From: Romboutsia lituseburensis DSM 797
Lineage (GTDB): Bacteria > Bacillota > Clostridia > Peptostreptococcales > Peptostreptococcaceae
Length of the DNA: 64,000 nt
Direction: 5' to 3'
Assembly (NCBI RefSeq): GCF_900103615.1
Contig: NZ_FNGW01000001.1
Span: forward strand, 186,001-250,000
The notes under the pieces were generated by a model. That model made no database searches. It had not been told where the DNA came from and was given only the letters and a program-made list of their open reading frames with translations. Both the position numbers and the translations under genes were made by a program. Every line of letters starts with the position of its first letter. Position 1 is the stretch's first letter. Shown here piece after piece: positions 36,833 through 46,886 of the stretch.

Positions 36833-37675
36833 CTAATATTTAAAATTTATTTTAGCTTTATGTTTATTTTTAATCTTACTTACTAAACTTATGACTAAAA
36901 GTTCCATAACACTTATTATAACAATAGTTCCTCCTGGAGCTAAATCAAAATAAAAAGAAATTATCACGCCAGATATTATTGCAATTTCTCCTAATAAAAT
37001 CGAATAAAACATTGCATTTTTAAAGCTTTTTGCTATTTGTATGCTAGTTGCAACAGGTATAGCTATTAATGACGACACTAATAATACACCAACTATTCTT
37101 AATGTTATGGTTATACTTGCAGCCACTAAAATCATGAAAATACTATTTATAAATTTAACAGGTATTCTAGAAAATTTAGCATTATCTTCATCAAAAGTTA
37201 TAAATAAAAGTTCTTTAAAAAACAATGCTATAAAAAACACTATAACCAAAGCTGTTAAAACTATTATAACTATGTCTTCTTTATTTACTGTAGCTATACT
37301 TCCATACATAAATGAAAATAAATCAAAGTTTACATTTGACATACTAATTAATATCCCTGATATCCCTACACCTAAAGCCATGATAATTGCAATAGATAAA
37401 TCTGCATATTCCTTTAGACTCGTTCTTAATCTATCTATTAAAATGGCTGCTAAACTTGATGCAACTAATGATCCTAAAATAGGATTCATACCAAGCAATG
37501 TAGCACCACATATTCCAGATAAAGCTATATGAGATAAACTATCTCCTATTAAAGATAATCTTTTAAACACTATAAACATTCCCATAAGGGGACATATAAA
37601 TCCTACTATGGCAGATGCAAATAATGCTCTTAACATAAAATCATATTGAAAAATTTCCAAACTACTTCCTCCCAA
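36833..37675 (-). CDS. znuB: zinc-type metal ABC transporter permease
   Basis: 280 residues, about eight or nine helices, ABC-3 permease family. Typical stretches are FICPLMGMFIVFKRLSLIGDSLSHIALSGICGA and, near the C-terminus, VAASITITLRIVGVLLVSSLIAIPVATS. It forms the membrane channel for Zn2+ (or Mn2+) brought by the lipoprotein of this operon. The gene starts 3 bp after the ATPase stop. It is the last gene of the operon; no clear hairpin terminator was seen after it. Confidence 0.9.
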   Translation of the reverse strand: MGGSSLEIFQYDFMLRALFASAIVGFICPLMGMFIVFKRLSLIGDSLSHIALSGICGATLLGMNPILGSLVASSLAAILIDRLRTSLKEYADLSIAIIMALGVGISGILISMSNVNFDLFSFMYGSIATVNKEDIVIIVLTALVIVFFIALFFKELLFITFDEDNAKFSRIPVKFINSIFMILVAASITITLRIVGVLLVSSLIAIPVATSIQIAKSFKNAMFYSILLGEIAIISGVIISFYFDLAPGGTIVIISVMELLVISLVSKIKNKHKAKINFKY

Positions 37676-37678
37676 ATT

Positions 37679-38401
37679 CTAATTACTAAAAAAATCTAAC
37701 ATCATATTTTTACTTATATCACTTTTTGCATTTTGAATAAACTTTATATTGTGATTTTTAATTAATACAAGATTTTTCACTTCTTCTTTAACGATAAATA
37801 AGTCATGCGAAACTATAATTATTGTAAGATTCAACTTTTCATTTAGTTCCTTTAACAACTTATAAAATTCTCGCTGTCCATTTATATCAATGCCTACTGT
37901 TGGTTCATCTAAAAATAATATTTTAGGTGATTTCATAAGCTCTCTAGCTATAAATACTTTTTGCTGCTGTCCTCCTGATAAGCTTCCTATAAGTTTATCT
38001 TTATATTCATAAGCTCCAACTAATTTTAAGACTTCATCAACTTCTTTTAGATGGTTCTTTTTTATCCGTTTGAATAGACCTATTTTAGAAACTAAATTCA
38101 TTGCTACAACTTCTCTTACTGTCACAGGAAAAGATGATGAAAATGAATTTGACTTTTGATTTACATATCCTATTTCTTCCCAGCTATTGAAGGCATTTAT
38201 ATCTGTTCCAAATATTTTTATTTTACCTTTTACTGATTTTATTTCATTTATCATAAGTTTCAATAATGTACTTTTTCCAGCTCCATTTTGACCTATTATC
38301 CCTACATAATCTCCCTTATGTATTTCTAAATTAATATCTTCCAATATGGGCTTTTCATCATAACCAAAACTTACATTTTCAAATTTAATTACATTCTCCA
38401 T
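37679..38401 (-). CDS. znuC: metal ABC transporter ATP-binding protein
   Basis: 240 residues with Walker A GIIGQNGAGKSTLL, signature LSGGQQQKVFIAREL, Walker B ILFLDEPTVGID and switch His in IIVSHDL. It energises uptake by the adjacent permease. It lies 9 bp after the binding-protein gene and just before the permease gene, giving the order znuA-znuC-znuB. Confidence 0.92.
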   Translation of the reverse strand: MENVIKFENVSFGYDEKPILEDINLEIHKGDYVGIIGQNGAGKSTLLKLMINEIKSVKGKIKIFGTDINAFNSWEEIGYVNQKSNSFSSSFPVTVREVVAMNLVSKIGLFKRIKKNHLKEVDEVLKLVGAYEYKDKLIGSLSGGQQQKVFIARELMKSPKILFLDEPTVGIDINGQREFYKLLKELNEKLNLTIIIVSHDLFIVKEEVKNLVLIKNHNIKFIQNAKSDISKNMMLDFFSN

Positions 38402-38410
38402 ATTTGCTCC

Positions 38411-39349
38411 CTACTTTAAAATCAATTTTAATGTATCCAAATTCTTATTCATTAATGATATATAGTCTTCATCATGATCAAAATCTTGTTTTGTAACTCC
38501 ATCTATAGAGTATAGTGTTTCTGTTTTTATATTAGCTTCATTAGCTATAGTTTGAGCTACTTTAGGATTTACAAGACCATCAAATAATATATATCCAATG
38601 TTATTTGTTTTTGCAAAGTTTGATATTTCGCTTACTTTACTAAGAGAAGGCTCTTGATTTGGAGTTATTCCTGTAACTGAAATTTGCTCTATATTATATT
38701 TTTCACATAAATATCCATACGCATCATGAGACACAATTATTTTATTATTTTTTATATTACTTAACTCTGAATCATATTTATCTCTTATCTTTTCTAAATT
38801 ATGGACATATTCATTATAATTATTTTCATAGTAAGTCTTATTTTTTTCATCAGCTTCTATTAAAGCCTTTTTAATATTTTCACATTCCTTAATTGCTAAA
38901 TCTACATCTAACCATACATGAGGATCATATTCTCCATGTTTGTGATTATCATCATTTTCTTCATGAGAATGATTGTTCATTTTTTTATCCTCATAACTTA
39001 AAGGTTCTATTCCCTTTGTTGCTACTACAACTTTTAAATTGGACTCACTTTCAATTTTATCAACAAAACTATCAATCCCTAATCCATTTTTAATAAGTAA
39101 ATCTGCATCTTGAATATCTTTTAATACTTTAGGTGTTATTTCATAATCATGTGGTTCTGTTCCTGGTGGTATTATGTAATTTAAATCAATTTTATCTTTT
39201 CCTATATTTTTCGCAAAATCATAAACTGGAAATACAGTTGTATATACTTTTATCTTATCTTTATTTTCATCTATAGTCTCATTTTTTGAACATCCTAAAA
39301 CACTTATAGATATACACAAGCTCATTAATAGTAAATATATTTTTTTCAT
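38411..39349 (-). CDS. znuA: metal ABC transporter substrate-binding lipoprotein
   Basis: 312 residues from ATG 39349 (AGGAAGG site); the open frame continues upstream to 39496 through the promoter and is not coding. A lipobox LGC at about residue 20 follows the signal peptide. Cluster A-I features are clear: PPGTEPHDYEITPK, a His-rich metal loop (NNHSHEENDDNHKHGEYDPHVWLD, split around residue 135), SHDAYGYLCEKY and the late FDGLVNPKVAQTIA. The His-rich loop favours zinc over manganese. The promoter overlaps a Fur-type box. Confidence 0.92.
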   Translation of the reverse strand: MKKIYLLLMSLCISISVLGCSKNETIDENKDKIKVYTTVFPVYDFAKNIGKDKIDLNYIIPPGTEPHDYEITPKVLKDIQDADLLIKNGLGIDSFVDKIESESNLKVVVATKGIEPLSYEDKKMNNHSHEENDDNHKHGEYDPHVWLDVDLAIKECENIKKALIEADEKNKTYYENNYNEYVHNLEKIRDKYDSELSNIKNNKIIVSHDAYGYLCEKYNIEQISVTGITPNQEPSLSKVSEISNFAKTNNIGYILFDGLVNPKVAQTIANEANIKTETLYSIDGVTKQDFDHDEDYISLMNKNLDTLKLILK

Positions 39350-39444
39350 ATTATCATCCTTCCTATTTATGTAAAATTTCTTTTTTAACTTAATTATGTC
39401 CCAATAATTTAAGTAATAGACAAACTTTAATTTAAATTTGTATT

Positions 39445-39496
39445 TGATAATGATTATCATTATACTTATTATCTTATTGACTGACATTTTTGTCAA
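39445..39496 (-). promoter_or_regulatory. znu promoter with a Fur-family operator
   Basis: On the minus strand TTGACA (39496-39491), a 17-bp spacer and GATAAT (39473-39468). Just downstream, over the likely transcription start, lies TGATAATGATTATCA (39445-39459), a perfect 7-1-7 palindrome that equals the Fur consensus. Metal-dependent repression by a Fur-family protein is expected. Confidence 0.85.
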
Positions 39497-39591
39497 TAGT
39501 TTTTTATAAATTCCATATACATCAATATAATAATATGAAATCTTAACAAATCTAATAACCTTATCAAATATAATAATAATAATTTATATAC

Positions 39592-39617
39592 AAAAAGAAG
39601 GTCTTTTCAGACCTTCT
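39592..39617 (-). terminator. terminator of the hexuronate operon
   Basis: AGAAGGTCT-GAAA-AGACCTTCT stem followed by TTTTTG on the minus strand, 45 bp after the dctM stop. Confidence 0.88.
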
Positions 39618-39661
39618 AGTATAATAATCCCACTTAAATTTACTTTTAATATTATTCTTTA

Positions 39662-40969
39662 TTAAATCATTCCCATAAGTTTTGGTATAAATAAACTTAT
39701 TTGAGGTATAAATGTTACTAGCATTAAAACTACTAATATACCCAGATAAAATGGTAACAAGTATTTTATTACATCCTCTATTTTAGTTTTACCAACTTTA
39801 CATCCTATAAATAATGTATTACCAACTGGTGGTGTTATATTACCTATACATAGGTTAAATATAAGCATTATACCAAATTGAACCGAATCCATCCCAAAAT
39901 TTTTAGCTATGGGTAAAAATATAGGTGTAAATATTAGTATTGCTGGCGTTAAGTCCATGAATGTACCAACTATTAATAGTATTAAATTCATTATTAATAA
40001 TATTACAACTGGATCTGAAGATATTCCTAATAATATTTCTGTTATTGCATTAGGTATGTTTGTAAATGCCATAACCCAAGACATTATAGATGACACTCCT
40101 ATTAAAAATATTATTATTCCTGTCATCTCAACTGTATCTAATAATATTTTAGGTATGTCCCTTATTTTTATAGACTTATAGAAGAAAAATGATAGTATGA
40201 AAGAATAAACAACTGCTACTGCTGCTCCTTCTGTAGCTGTAAATATCCCACCTACTATACCACCTATTATTACAAATATTAACGCTAAACTTGGAAGTGC
40301 ATCTACAAATATTTTAATAGCTTCTTTAAAACTTATATTATATTTAGATGAATATTTATATTTTTTTGCAAGTATAAATGCAACTATCATTACTGATAAT
40401 CCCCATAATATACCTGGTATGTATCCTGCCATAAATAGAGCTGCTACTGATGTTCCTCCACTTACTAATGAGTATATTATTAGTGAGTTACTTGGAGGTA
40501 TTAATAACCCTGTTGGTGCAGAAGCTATATTTACTGCTGCACTATAGTTTTTATTATAGCCTTCAGCTTCTTGAAGCGGTGACATTGTTCCACCTATAGC
40601 AGCAGCGGCTGCTACTGACGAACCACTCACTGCCCCAAATAACATATTTCCAACTACATTTGTATGTGCTAAAGACCCTGGTAATTTACCACTCAGTACT
40701 TTTGCAAAATTTACTAATTTTAAAGCTATACCACCATTATTCATTATTATACCTGCTAATACGAAAAACGGTATTGCTAATAATGAGAAACTACTTATTC
40801 CTGTAAATATTCTTTGTGCCCCAGTTAAAACTGCTACATCCCATGATAATGTAGTAAGTATACCAAATATAGAAGCTATCCCTATAGTTATAGATATTGG
40901 TATACCTAATAAAAGTAATATTGGAAATACAATAGCGATAGCTGTACCTGCTTGAAATGCTAATTCCAT
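39662..40969 (-). CDS. dctM: TRAP transporter large permease
   Basis: 435 residues, about 12 helices, DctM family. Conserved stretches are LAIPFFVLAGIIMNNGGIA, NMLFGAVSGSSVAAAAAIGG and IGNITPPVGNTLFIGCKV. With the small permease it forms the Na+-driven secondary transporter fed by the DctP-like binding protein. GAGGGAG precedes the ATG. It is the last gene of the uronate operon, so the likely substrate is glucuronate or galacturonate. Confidence 0.93.
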   Translation of the reverse strand: MELAFQAGTAIAIVFPILLLLGIPISITIGIASIFGILTTLSWDVAVLTGAQRIFTGISSFSLLAIPFFVLAGIIMNNGGIALKLVNFAKVLSGKLPGSLAHTNVVGNMLFGAVSGSSVAAAAAIGGTMSPLQEAEGYNKNYSAAVNIASAPTGLLIPPSNSLIIYSLVSGGTSVAALFMAGYIPGILWGLSVMIVAFILAKKYKYSSKYNISFKEAIKIFVDALPSLALIFVIIGGIVGGIFTATEGAAVAVVYSFILSFFFYKSIKIRDIPKILLDTVEMTGIIIFLIGVSSIMSWVMAFTNIPNAITEILLGISSDPVVILLIMNLILLIVGTFMDLTPAILIFTPIFLPIAKNFGMDSVQFGIMLIFNLCIGNITPPVGNTLFIGCKVGKTKIEDVIKYLLPFYLGILVVLMLVTFIPQISLFIPKLMGMI

Positions 40970-40987
40970 AATCTTCTCTCCCTCAGA

Positions 40988-41494
40988 TTAATTATTATTT
41001 AATAATTTTTTTGAATTTGCTACTTCCTGTTTTAAATCAAATAAATTTAATATATTGTATATTATTGTTATTATCCCTGATAATGGTAATGCTAAATATA
41101 TATATCCCATTTGAATACCTAATGCTGGTGATATCTGACCCATAGCCAAGTTACTTATTTGTATTCCACCTAATACTAAAACTAACGCAGAAAATACTAA
41201 TACTACTAATTCAGTCATTATACTTAACCCTAACTTTACTTTAGGACTTTTATTTTCAAGTTTTTGTCTAAAAAACACCATAGTCATATGATCTTTTTTA
41301 CCAAATACATAAGCTGAGCCAAGTAATGCCATCCATACAAATGAATATATTAATAAATCTTCTGATACTGTACTTGGATTATTTAGCAGATAACGAGTAA
41401 TTATTTGCCAACTTCCCAAAACTACCATAAATGCTAGTAGTGACATACATATGACTTCTATTGACTTATTTAATACATTTCTTAATTTATTCAT
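40988..41494 (-). CDS. dctQ: TRAP transporter small permease
   Basis: 168 residues with four helices, DctQ family (LGSWQIITRYLLNNPSTVSEDLL and FVWMALLGSAYVFGKKDHM are characteristic). It sits between the binding protein and the large permease with gaps of about 20 bp, in the usual P-Q-M order. Confidence 0.92.
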   Translation of the reverse strand: MNKLRNVLNKSIEVICMSLLAFMVVLGSWQIITRYLLNNPSTVSEDLLIYSFVWMALLGSAYVFGKKDHMTMVFFRQKLENKSPKVKLGLSIMTELVVLVFSALVLVLGGIQISNLAMGQISPALGIQMGYIYLALPLSGIITIIYNILNLFDLKQEVANSKKLLNNN

Positions 41495-41516
41495 CTTAAT
41501 TCCTCCCTACTAGTAT

Positions 41517-42527
41517 TTATTTACTTTCTTTTGGTGCTTTTTCTTGTATTTTATTGTATAAAGTTTTAATTTCTTCATTATCTTGAGTCATTTCCTCATG
41601 AAGTGGTAAAACTTTTTCTTTAAACGGTTCTATATCTGGATAATAGAAATTAACACCCATTTTTTTAGATTGTTCTACTGCCTCATTTACTTTATCTTCC
41701 CATGCATCAACTTCAAATTTATTAATTTCATCAACTGCATCTAATATTATGTTTCTATGTTCTTCACTTAAACTATCTAATAACTTAGAATTCATTATAA
41801 GTATATCTGGAATCATGGCATGTTGATTGTATGAATAATGCTTAGCAACTTCTCCATGTTTATTGTTAGTTAAGGCTAGTTCATTATTTTCAGCTCCATC
41901 TATAACCTTTTGTTGTAAAGCTGTATAAACTTCACCGAAACTCATAGGTGTAGCTGATCCACCTAACAATTCCATCATTCTTATATTAGTCTGACTTTGT
42001 TGAACTCTTATCTTTTTACCTTTTAAATCTTCCGGCTTCATTACTGGCTTATCTGTTGTATACATATTTCTTGATCCTGCATCAAACCAAGTAAGACCAA
42101 CAAATCCAGATTCTCTAGTTGATTCATATATTTTGTTCATTATCTCATCATCATTCATTACAGAGTGATAATGTTCTTTACTATCAAATAAGTATGGAAG
42201 ATTGAAGACGCTATAAGATTTATTGAAACTTTCAAGTAAACTTATACTACCAACAGCTATATCGATAGCACCTGTTTGAGTAAGCTCTACAGCTTCACGT
42301 TGACCTCCAAGCAATTCATTTGGGTATACTTGTATATCTATTTCATTATTCGTTTTTTGCTCTACTATTTTTTCAAATTCTTTTAGTGCTAAATGTATTG
42401 GATGTTCCTCACCTTGGTTATGAGCAACTCTCATAACTTTTGCTTCATTATCTTTGCTAGAGCTACATCCAACTACCGATAAGCTAGTTATAGCTGCAAG
42501 CAAAAGAGCTTTAATCCTCTTATTCAT
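41517..42527 (-). CDS. dctP: TRAP transporter substrate-binding lipoprotein
   Basis: 336 residues; signal peptide with lipobox VVGC near residue 21, so membrane-anchored outside the cell. The DctP family is seen in QGEEHPIHLALKEFEKIVEQ, ELLGGQREAVELTQTGAIDIAVGS and the carboxylate-clamp region PEDLKGKKIRVQQSQTNIRM. Its place between uxaC and dctQ predicts a hexuronate ligand. GGGGAA precedes the ATG. Confidence 0.92.
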   Translation of the reverse strand: MNKRIKALLLAAITSLSVVGCSSSKDNEAKVMRVAHNQGEEHPIHLALKEFEKIVEQKTNNEIDIQVYPNELLGGQREAVELTQTGAIDIAVGSISLLESFNKSYSVFNLPYLFDSKEHYHSVMNDDEIMNKIYESTRESGFVGLTWFDAGSRNMYTTDKPVMKPEDLKGKKIRVQQSQTNIRMMELLGGSATPMSFGEVYTALQQKVIDGAENNELALTNNKHGEVAKHYSYNQHAMIPDILIMNSKLLDSLSEEHRNIILDAVDEINKFEVDAWEDKVNEAVEQSKKMGVNFYYPDIEPFKEKVLPLHEEMTQDNEEIKTLYNKIQEKAPKESK

Positions 42528-42546
42528 TTATAAATTCCCCCTAGGA

Positions 42547-43947
42547 TTATTTTTGAAAGTATTTTTTAGCATTGTTGTAACATATATCTTGTACTATTTC
42601 ACCTAATATATCTAAATCACACGGATACTCTCCATTTTCAACTAAAGTTCCTATATAGTTACAAAGTATTCTTCTAAAATATTCATGTCTCGTAAATGAT
42701 AAGAAACTTCTTGAATCTGTAAGCATCCCTACAAATTTACTAATAAGACCTAATTGAGATAGTGCCATAAGTTGTCTTTCCATACCATCTTTTTGATCAT
42801 TGAACCACCATCCAGACCCAAATTGAACTTTTCCTGCAACTTGTCCACCTTGGAAGTTACCTATCATAGTTCCTAAAACTTCATTATCTTTAGGATTTAA
42901 ACAATATAAAATAGTTTTTGGTAACTTATTTTCAATATCTAGACTATCTAATAGTTTAGATAAAGAGTAAGCGATTTCCCCATCGTCAATACTATCAAAT
43001 CCTGCATCTACTCCAACTAAATTAAACATTCTTGTATTATTATTTCTAAGGGCACCTATATGAAGCTGCATCACCATATTTCTCTCGCTATACATTTTTC
43101 CTAATTCTATCAAAGTAAATGTAGTATATTTCTGAGCTTCTTTTGAATCTATTTCTTTACCCTCTAAAACTTTAACAAATATATTTGAAACTTCCTCTTT
43201 TGTAGAAGGATCAAAATAAACTCTTTCTAAACTATGGTCCGTTATATTACATCCATGGTCTACAAAATAATTTAATCTTTTTTCTAATACTTTTGTTAAT
43301 GTTTCATAATCTTTTATTTTCACACCTTCTGTTTTTCCTAATACTTCTATATAATCTTTAAAATCTTTGCTTTGTATTTTCAAAGCCTTATCTGGTCTAA
43401 ATGTCGGTCTAACTTCACATTCAAAGTTTTTATCTTCACTTATAAGTTTGTGATATACTAAATCATCTACTGGATCATCTGTTGTTCCAATATAAACAAC
43501 ATTAGACATTTTTATTAATCTTTTAGCAGTTAACTTATTCTCAACTATTTCTCTATTACATTTTTCCCATATATCTTTTGCTGTTTTTTCACTTAGAGTT
43601 TCATCAACATTAAAGTATCTTTTAAGTTCTAAATGTGACCAATGATATATAGGGTTACCAATTAAATATGGCATCATTTTTGCAAACTCATAAAATTTTT
43701 CAAAATCAGTTGCATTTCCAGTTATATATTTTTCATCTATTCCAAAACTTCTCATAGCTCTCCATTTATAATGATCATGGTATAGCCACATTTGAGTTAA
43801 ATTTTCATATTTTTTATCTTGTGCTATTTCAACCGCAGGTAAGTGACAGTGATAATCAAATATCGGCATTTTTGAAGCATTATTATGATATAAGGTCTTA
43901 GCTGTCTCACTAGATAATATAAAATCATTGTCCATAAATTTTTTCAT
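42547..43947 (-). CDS. uxaC: glucuronate isomerase
   Basis: 466 residues, UxaC family: D-glucuronate to D-fructuronate (and galacturonate to tagaturonate). The N-terminal metal site IFDYHCHLPA and later HIGALRNNN, GSGWWFNDQKDGM and MLTDSRSFLSFTRHEYFRRI are family hallmarks. GAGGAG precedes the ATG. It follows uxuA after a 250-bp gap that may hold an internal promoter, and leads into the TRAP genes 20 bp later. Confidence 0.96.
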   Translation of the reverse strand: MKKFMDNDFILSSETAKTLYHNNASKMPIFDYHCHLPAVEIAQDKKYENLTQMWLYHDHYKWRAMRSFGIDEKYITGNATDFEKFYEFAKMMPYLIGNPIYHWSHLELKRYFNVDETLSEKTAKDIWEKCNREIVENKLTAKRLIKMSNVVYIGTTDDPVDDLVYHKLISEDKNFECEVRPTFRPDKALKIQSKDFKDYIEVLGKTEGVKIKDYETLTKVLEKRLNYFVDHGCNITDHSLERVYFDPSTKEEVSNIFVKVLEGKEIDSKEAQKYTTFTLIELGKMYSERNMVMQLHIGALRNNNTRMFNLVGVDAGFDSIDDGEIAYSLSKLLDSLDIENKLPKTILYCLNPKDNEVLGTMIGNFQGGQVAGKVQFGSGWWFNDQKDGMERQLMALSQLGLISKFVGMLTDSRSFLSFTRHEYFRRILCNYIGTLVENGEYPCDLDILGEIVQDICYNNAKKYFQK

Positions 43948-44199
43948 TGTATTCTCCTCAGCTATTTACTATCTTTTTCATATTAAATTTTAACATATTA
44001 AATTTTTTTCTCCAATATGTTTCATTTTTCTTCAATATTTTCCATTGTAAATGAAGAGTTTCAAAATATTTTATCATTTAATTCTAATTATGTTTTTAAC
44101 ATACTTATTTTTTATAAATAATTTATCTGTAAATATAATAAATTATATATAAATCTAGTAACTAAGATAAAATTCATTCTGAAACATCTTCATTTTTAG
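43948..44199. other. gap between uxuA and uxaC
   Basis: 250 bp of AT-rich sequence with no gene. A CTAGTA core at 44155-44160 loosely resembles the operator palindromes seen upstream of the operon, but the match is weak. No terminator hairpin was found, so read-through from uxuA is likely. Confidence 0.35.
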
Positions 44200-45246
44200 C
44201 TATTTATTCTTGTTTATAGCTTCTATCAATCCATTTATATAAACAGCACCTAATGCTCTATCATATAGCCCATATCCTGGTCTTCCAGTTTCACCCCATA
44301 TCATTCTTCCATGATCCGGTCTGTATGGTCCTTTAAAATCATAATCACAGTATGCTTTTACTATTTCATAAAAGTCTAGCGAACCACATTCTGATAAATG
44401 AGCAACTTCATTAAAACTACTATCTCCAGTTATTAATACATTTCTTAAATGAACAAAGTTTATTCTATTTTTTTCTTTTCCAAAATATTTAACCATCTCT
44501 ACAACATCATTAGTTTTTGTACAACCTAATGATCCTGTACATAGTGTTACTCCATTGTATTCACTATCATAAAGATTTATAAATCTTTCTAAGTTTTCAA
44601 AATTTGTTATTATTCTTGGAAGTCCAAATATTGACCATGGTGGATCATCCGGATGTATAGCCATTTTCACATTACTTTCTTCTGCTACTGGTATTATTTC
44701 TTTAATAAAATACTCTAGGTTTTCCCATAGCTTTTCTTCATCAACATTTTTGTATTTATCAAGTAATGCGCCTAATCCACCTTCCCCATATGATGTATCC
44801 CATCCTGGAAGTTCTAATTCCCCTAATGCTGGATCCATTTTCTTTACTGTTTCTTCATCATATATTAGACAAGTTGATCCATCTTCAAGTTCATAGTTAA
44901 GATCTGAACGAGTCCAGTCAAATACTGGCATAAAATTATAACATACTGTTTCTATTTTAGCTTTTCCTAAATTTCTTATAGTTTCTTTATAGTTTTCTAT
45001 ATACTTCTCTCTTGTAGGTAATCCTAATTTTATATCTTCATGAACTGGAACACTTTCTATTACTGAAAGTTTTAATCCATTATCTTCTACAGTCTTTTTT
45101 AATTCTAATATTTTATCTAGTGGCCAAGTCTCTCCTACTGGTATATCATATATTGCTGTTACTATACCTTTCATTCCTGGTATTTGCTTAATGTACTCTA
45201 TTTTTACAGGGTCATCTTGTCCATACCATCTAAACGTCATTTCCAT
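44200..45246 (-). CDS. uxuA: mannonate dehydratase
   Basis: 348 residues, UxuA family TIM barrel with metal site: D-mannonate to 2-keto-3-deoxygluconate. It begins [13 protein letters not shown] and carries [28 protein letters not shown] and [21 protein letters not shown], all conserved. I use ATG 45246 (GGGGG at 8 nt); a TTG at 45261 would extend it over the ribosome site. It lies 16 bp after kdgK. Confidence 0.96.
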   Translation of the reverse strand: MEMTFRWYGQDDPVKIEYIKQIPGMKGIVTAIYDIPVGETWPLDKILELKKTVEDNGLKLSVIESVPVHEDIKLGLPTREKYIENYKETIRNLGKAKIETVCYNFMPVFDWTRSDLNYELEDGSTCLIYDEETVKKMDPALGELELPGWDTSYGEGGLGALLDKYKNVDEEKLWENLEYFIKEIIPVAEESNVKMAIHPDDPPWSIFGLPRIITNFENLERFINLYDSEYNGVTLCTGSLGCTKTNDVVEMVKYFGKEKNRINFVHLRNVLITGDSSFNEVAHLSECGSLDFYEIVKAYCDYDFKGPYRPDHGRMIWGETGRPGYGLYDRALGAVYINGLIEAINKNK

Positions 45247-45262
45247 ATTTACATCCCCCAAA

Positions 45263-46282
45263 TTATCTTTTTATATTTTGTAATCCTTCTTCTATCAAAC
45301 TTGATACACTACCCATGTCAACTAGGTTTATATCGCCTTTTATTGAATGTTTCAAAACACTTGCACAAGTTCCAAATTCTACAGTTTCTTTAGAGCTTAA
45401 ATTTTCTAATATTCCATGAAGTATTCCTGCTGTATAAGCATCCCCTCCACCAACTCTATCTAAGATATCAAAATTGTATTCATTTGATACATGTAAACTT
45501 TCCTTATCAAATAAATAACCTTTTAAAGAATTATTATTTATTGAATGTACACTTCTTTTTGTACATGCTGCATATTTTAAATTAGGATATTTCTTAAATA
45601 ATTTTTCATATAAATCTTTTAGACTTTCTTCATATTCTATTTTTTTTGATTCATACTTTAATATATTGACCATATCTAAGTTACCTAAAAATGCTATGTC
45701 TACATAAGGAAGTATTTCTTCTAAAAATTCTTTAGCACTTTCTAAACTCCATAACTTAGCTCTATAATTAGAATCCAAGGACACTAGTATACCAGTATTT
45801 TTAGCAAACTTCGCTATCTCTATAGTTAAATCATATAATTCTTTACTTAAGGCTGGAGTTATTCCAGATAAATGTACTAATCTAACATCTTCTAGCATTT
45901 TTTCTATATTAAACTCATTCTTATTTGCCATGGATATAGCCGAATATTTTCTATCATATATAACTTCTGTACTTCTAAGCCCATGTCCTATTTCTAAAAA
46001 ATATATTCCAAGTCTACCATCACCTTGTAATATATTACTTGTATCTACATTATAACTTTTTAAGTCTCTTATAACTTTATCTCCTAACGAATTATTAGGT
46101 AGCTTAGTTATATATTTAGTTTTATGGCCAAAGTTAGCTAAACTGCAAACAACGTTTGCTTCTCCACCTCCATAGGTTGCATCAAAAGAATTAACCTGCA
46201 TAATTCTTTGATTATTAGATGGTGTAAGTCTTAGCATTATTTCTCCAAAACCTAAAATTTTATTATTCTTTGCTTCTAACAT
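45263..46282 (-). CDS. kdgK: 2-keto-3-deoxygluconate kinase (PfkB family)
   Basis: 339-residue ribokinase-fold sugar kinase. The N-terminal [11 protein letters not shown], the GGGEANV-like [13 protein letters not shown] and the catalytic [14 protein letters not shown] (Asp base) are typical. The gene context (Entner-Doudoroff-type uronate branch) identifies the substrate as 2-keto-3-deoxygluconate. Its first 20 bases overlap the end of eda, so translation is coupled. The kinase family is certain, the substrate inferred from neighbours. Confidence 0.9.
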   Translation of the reverse strand: MLEAKNNKILGFGEIMLRLTPSNNQRIMQVNSFDATYGGGEANVVCSLANFGHKTKYITKLPNNSLGDKVIRDLKSYNVDTSNILQGDGRLGIYFLEIGHGLRSTEVIYDRKYSAISMANKNEFNIEKMLEDVRLVHLSGITPALSKELYDLTIEIAKFAKNTGILVSLDSNYRAKLWSLESAKEFLEEILPYVDIAFLGNLDMVNILKYESKKIEYEESLKDLYEKLFKKYPNLKYAACTKRSVHSINNNSLKGYLFDKESLHVSNEYNFDILDRVGGGDAYTAGILHGILENLSSKETVEFGTCASVLKHSIKGDINLVDMGSVSSLIEEGLQNIKR

Positions 46283-46877
46283 CTTTTATTTTCTCCACAA
46301 ATTCTTTAGCTAGTTTTTCTATATCTTTTAAACTTCCTGCATTGAACAATGAACTCCCTACTCCTACACAAGAAACCCCCATCTCAAACCATTTATCTAT
46401 GTTATCTATACTAACGCCTCCTGTTGGCATTATTTCAGCTTGTGGTATTGGAGCTTTGACCGCTTTAACATATTTAGGTCCAAATACATCACCTGGGAAT
46501 AATTTAACCATTTTATTTCCATTTTCTAGTGCATTCATTATTTCACTAACTGTCATGCATCCAGGAAGATAAAGAGTGTCTAATCTTTTACAAACTTCAT
46601 TTACTTCCTTATTGTATCCTGGACTTACTACATATGTAGCCCCAGCTAAAATTGCATCTTCTGCCATTTTAGCATTTAAAACACTTCCAACTCCTAGTAT
46701 CAATCTTTCATCATCTCTTAATTCATTTATTAATTCAACAACATTAGGAATTGAGTAAGTTAATTCTAGTGCCTTTATTCCACCATTTACACAAGCATTT
46801 ATATATCCTTTTGCTTCATCATGGTCTTTAGCTCTTATTACAGCTACTATTCCTTCATTTTTTATAGTGTTTAACAT
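46263..46877 (-). CDS. eda: 2-keto-3-deoxy-6-phosphogluconate aldolase
   Basis: 204 residues, class I aldolase giving pyruvate and glyceraldehyde 3-phosphate. Family marks are IVAVIRAKDHDEA, KALELTYSIPN (catalytic Glu region), GVGSVLNAKMAEDAILAGATYVVSPGYN (cut here at about residue 75) and the Schiff-base lysine in NKMVKLFPGDVFGP. GGAGG precedes the ATG. The preceding SDR gene ends 9 bp upstream. Confidence 0.95.
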   Translation of the reverse strand: MLNTIKNEGIVAVIRAKDHDEAKGYINACVNGGIKALELTYSIPNVVELINELRDDERLILGVGSVLNAKMAEDAILAGATYVVSPGYNKEVNEVCKRLDTLYLPGCMTVSEIMNALENGNKMVKLFPGDVFGPKYVKAVKAPIPQAEIMPTGGVSIDNIDKWFEMGVSCVGVGSSLFNAGSLKDIEKLAKEFVEKIKDVRSKE

Positions 46878-46886
46878 AATATCCTC

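Noticed and set aside
39350-39496. N-terminal extension of the metal-binding lipoprotein
   Set aside because: This stretch holds the promoter and Fur box; the lipoprotein signal starts at 39349 behind a good ribosome site.
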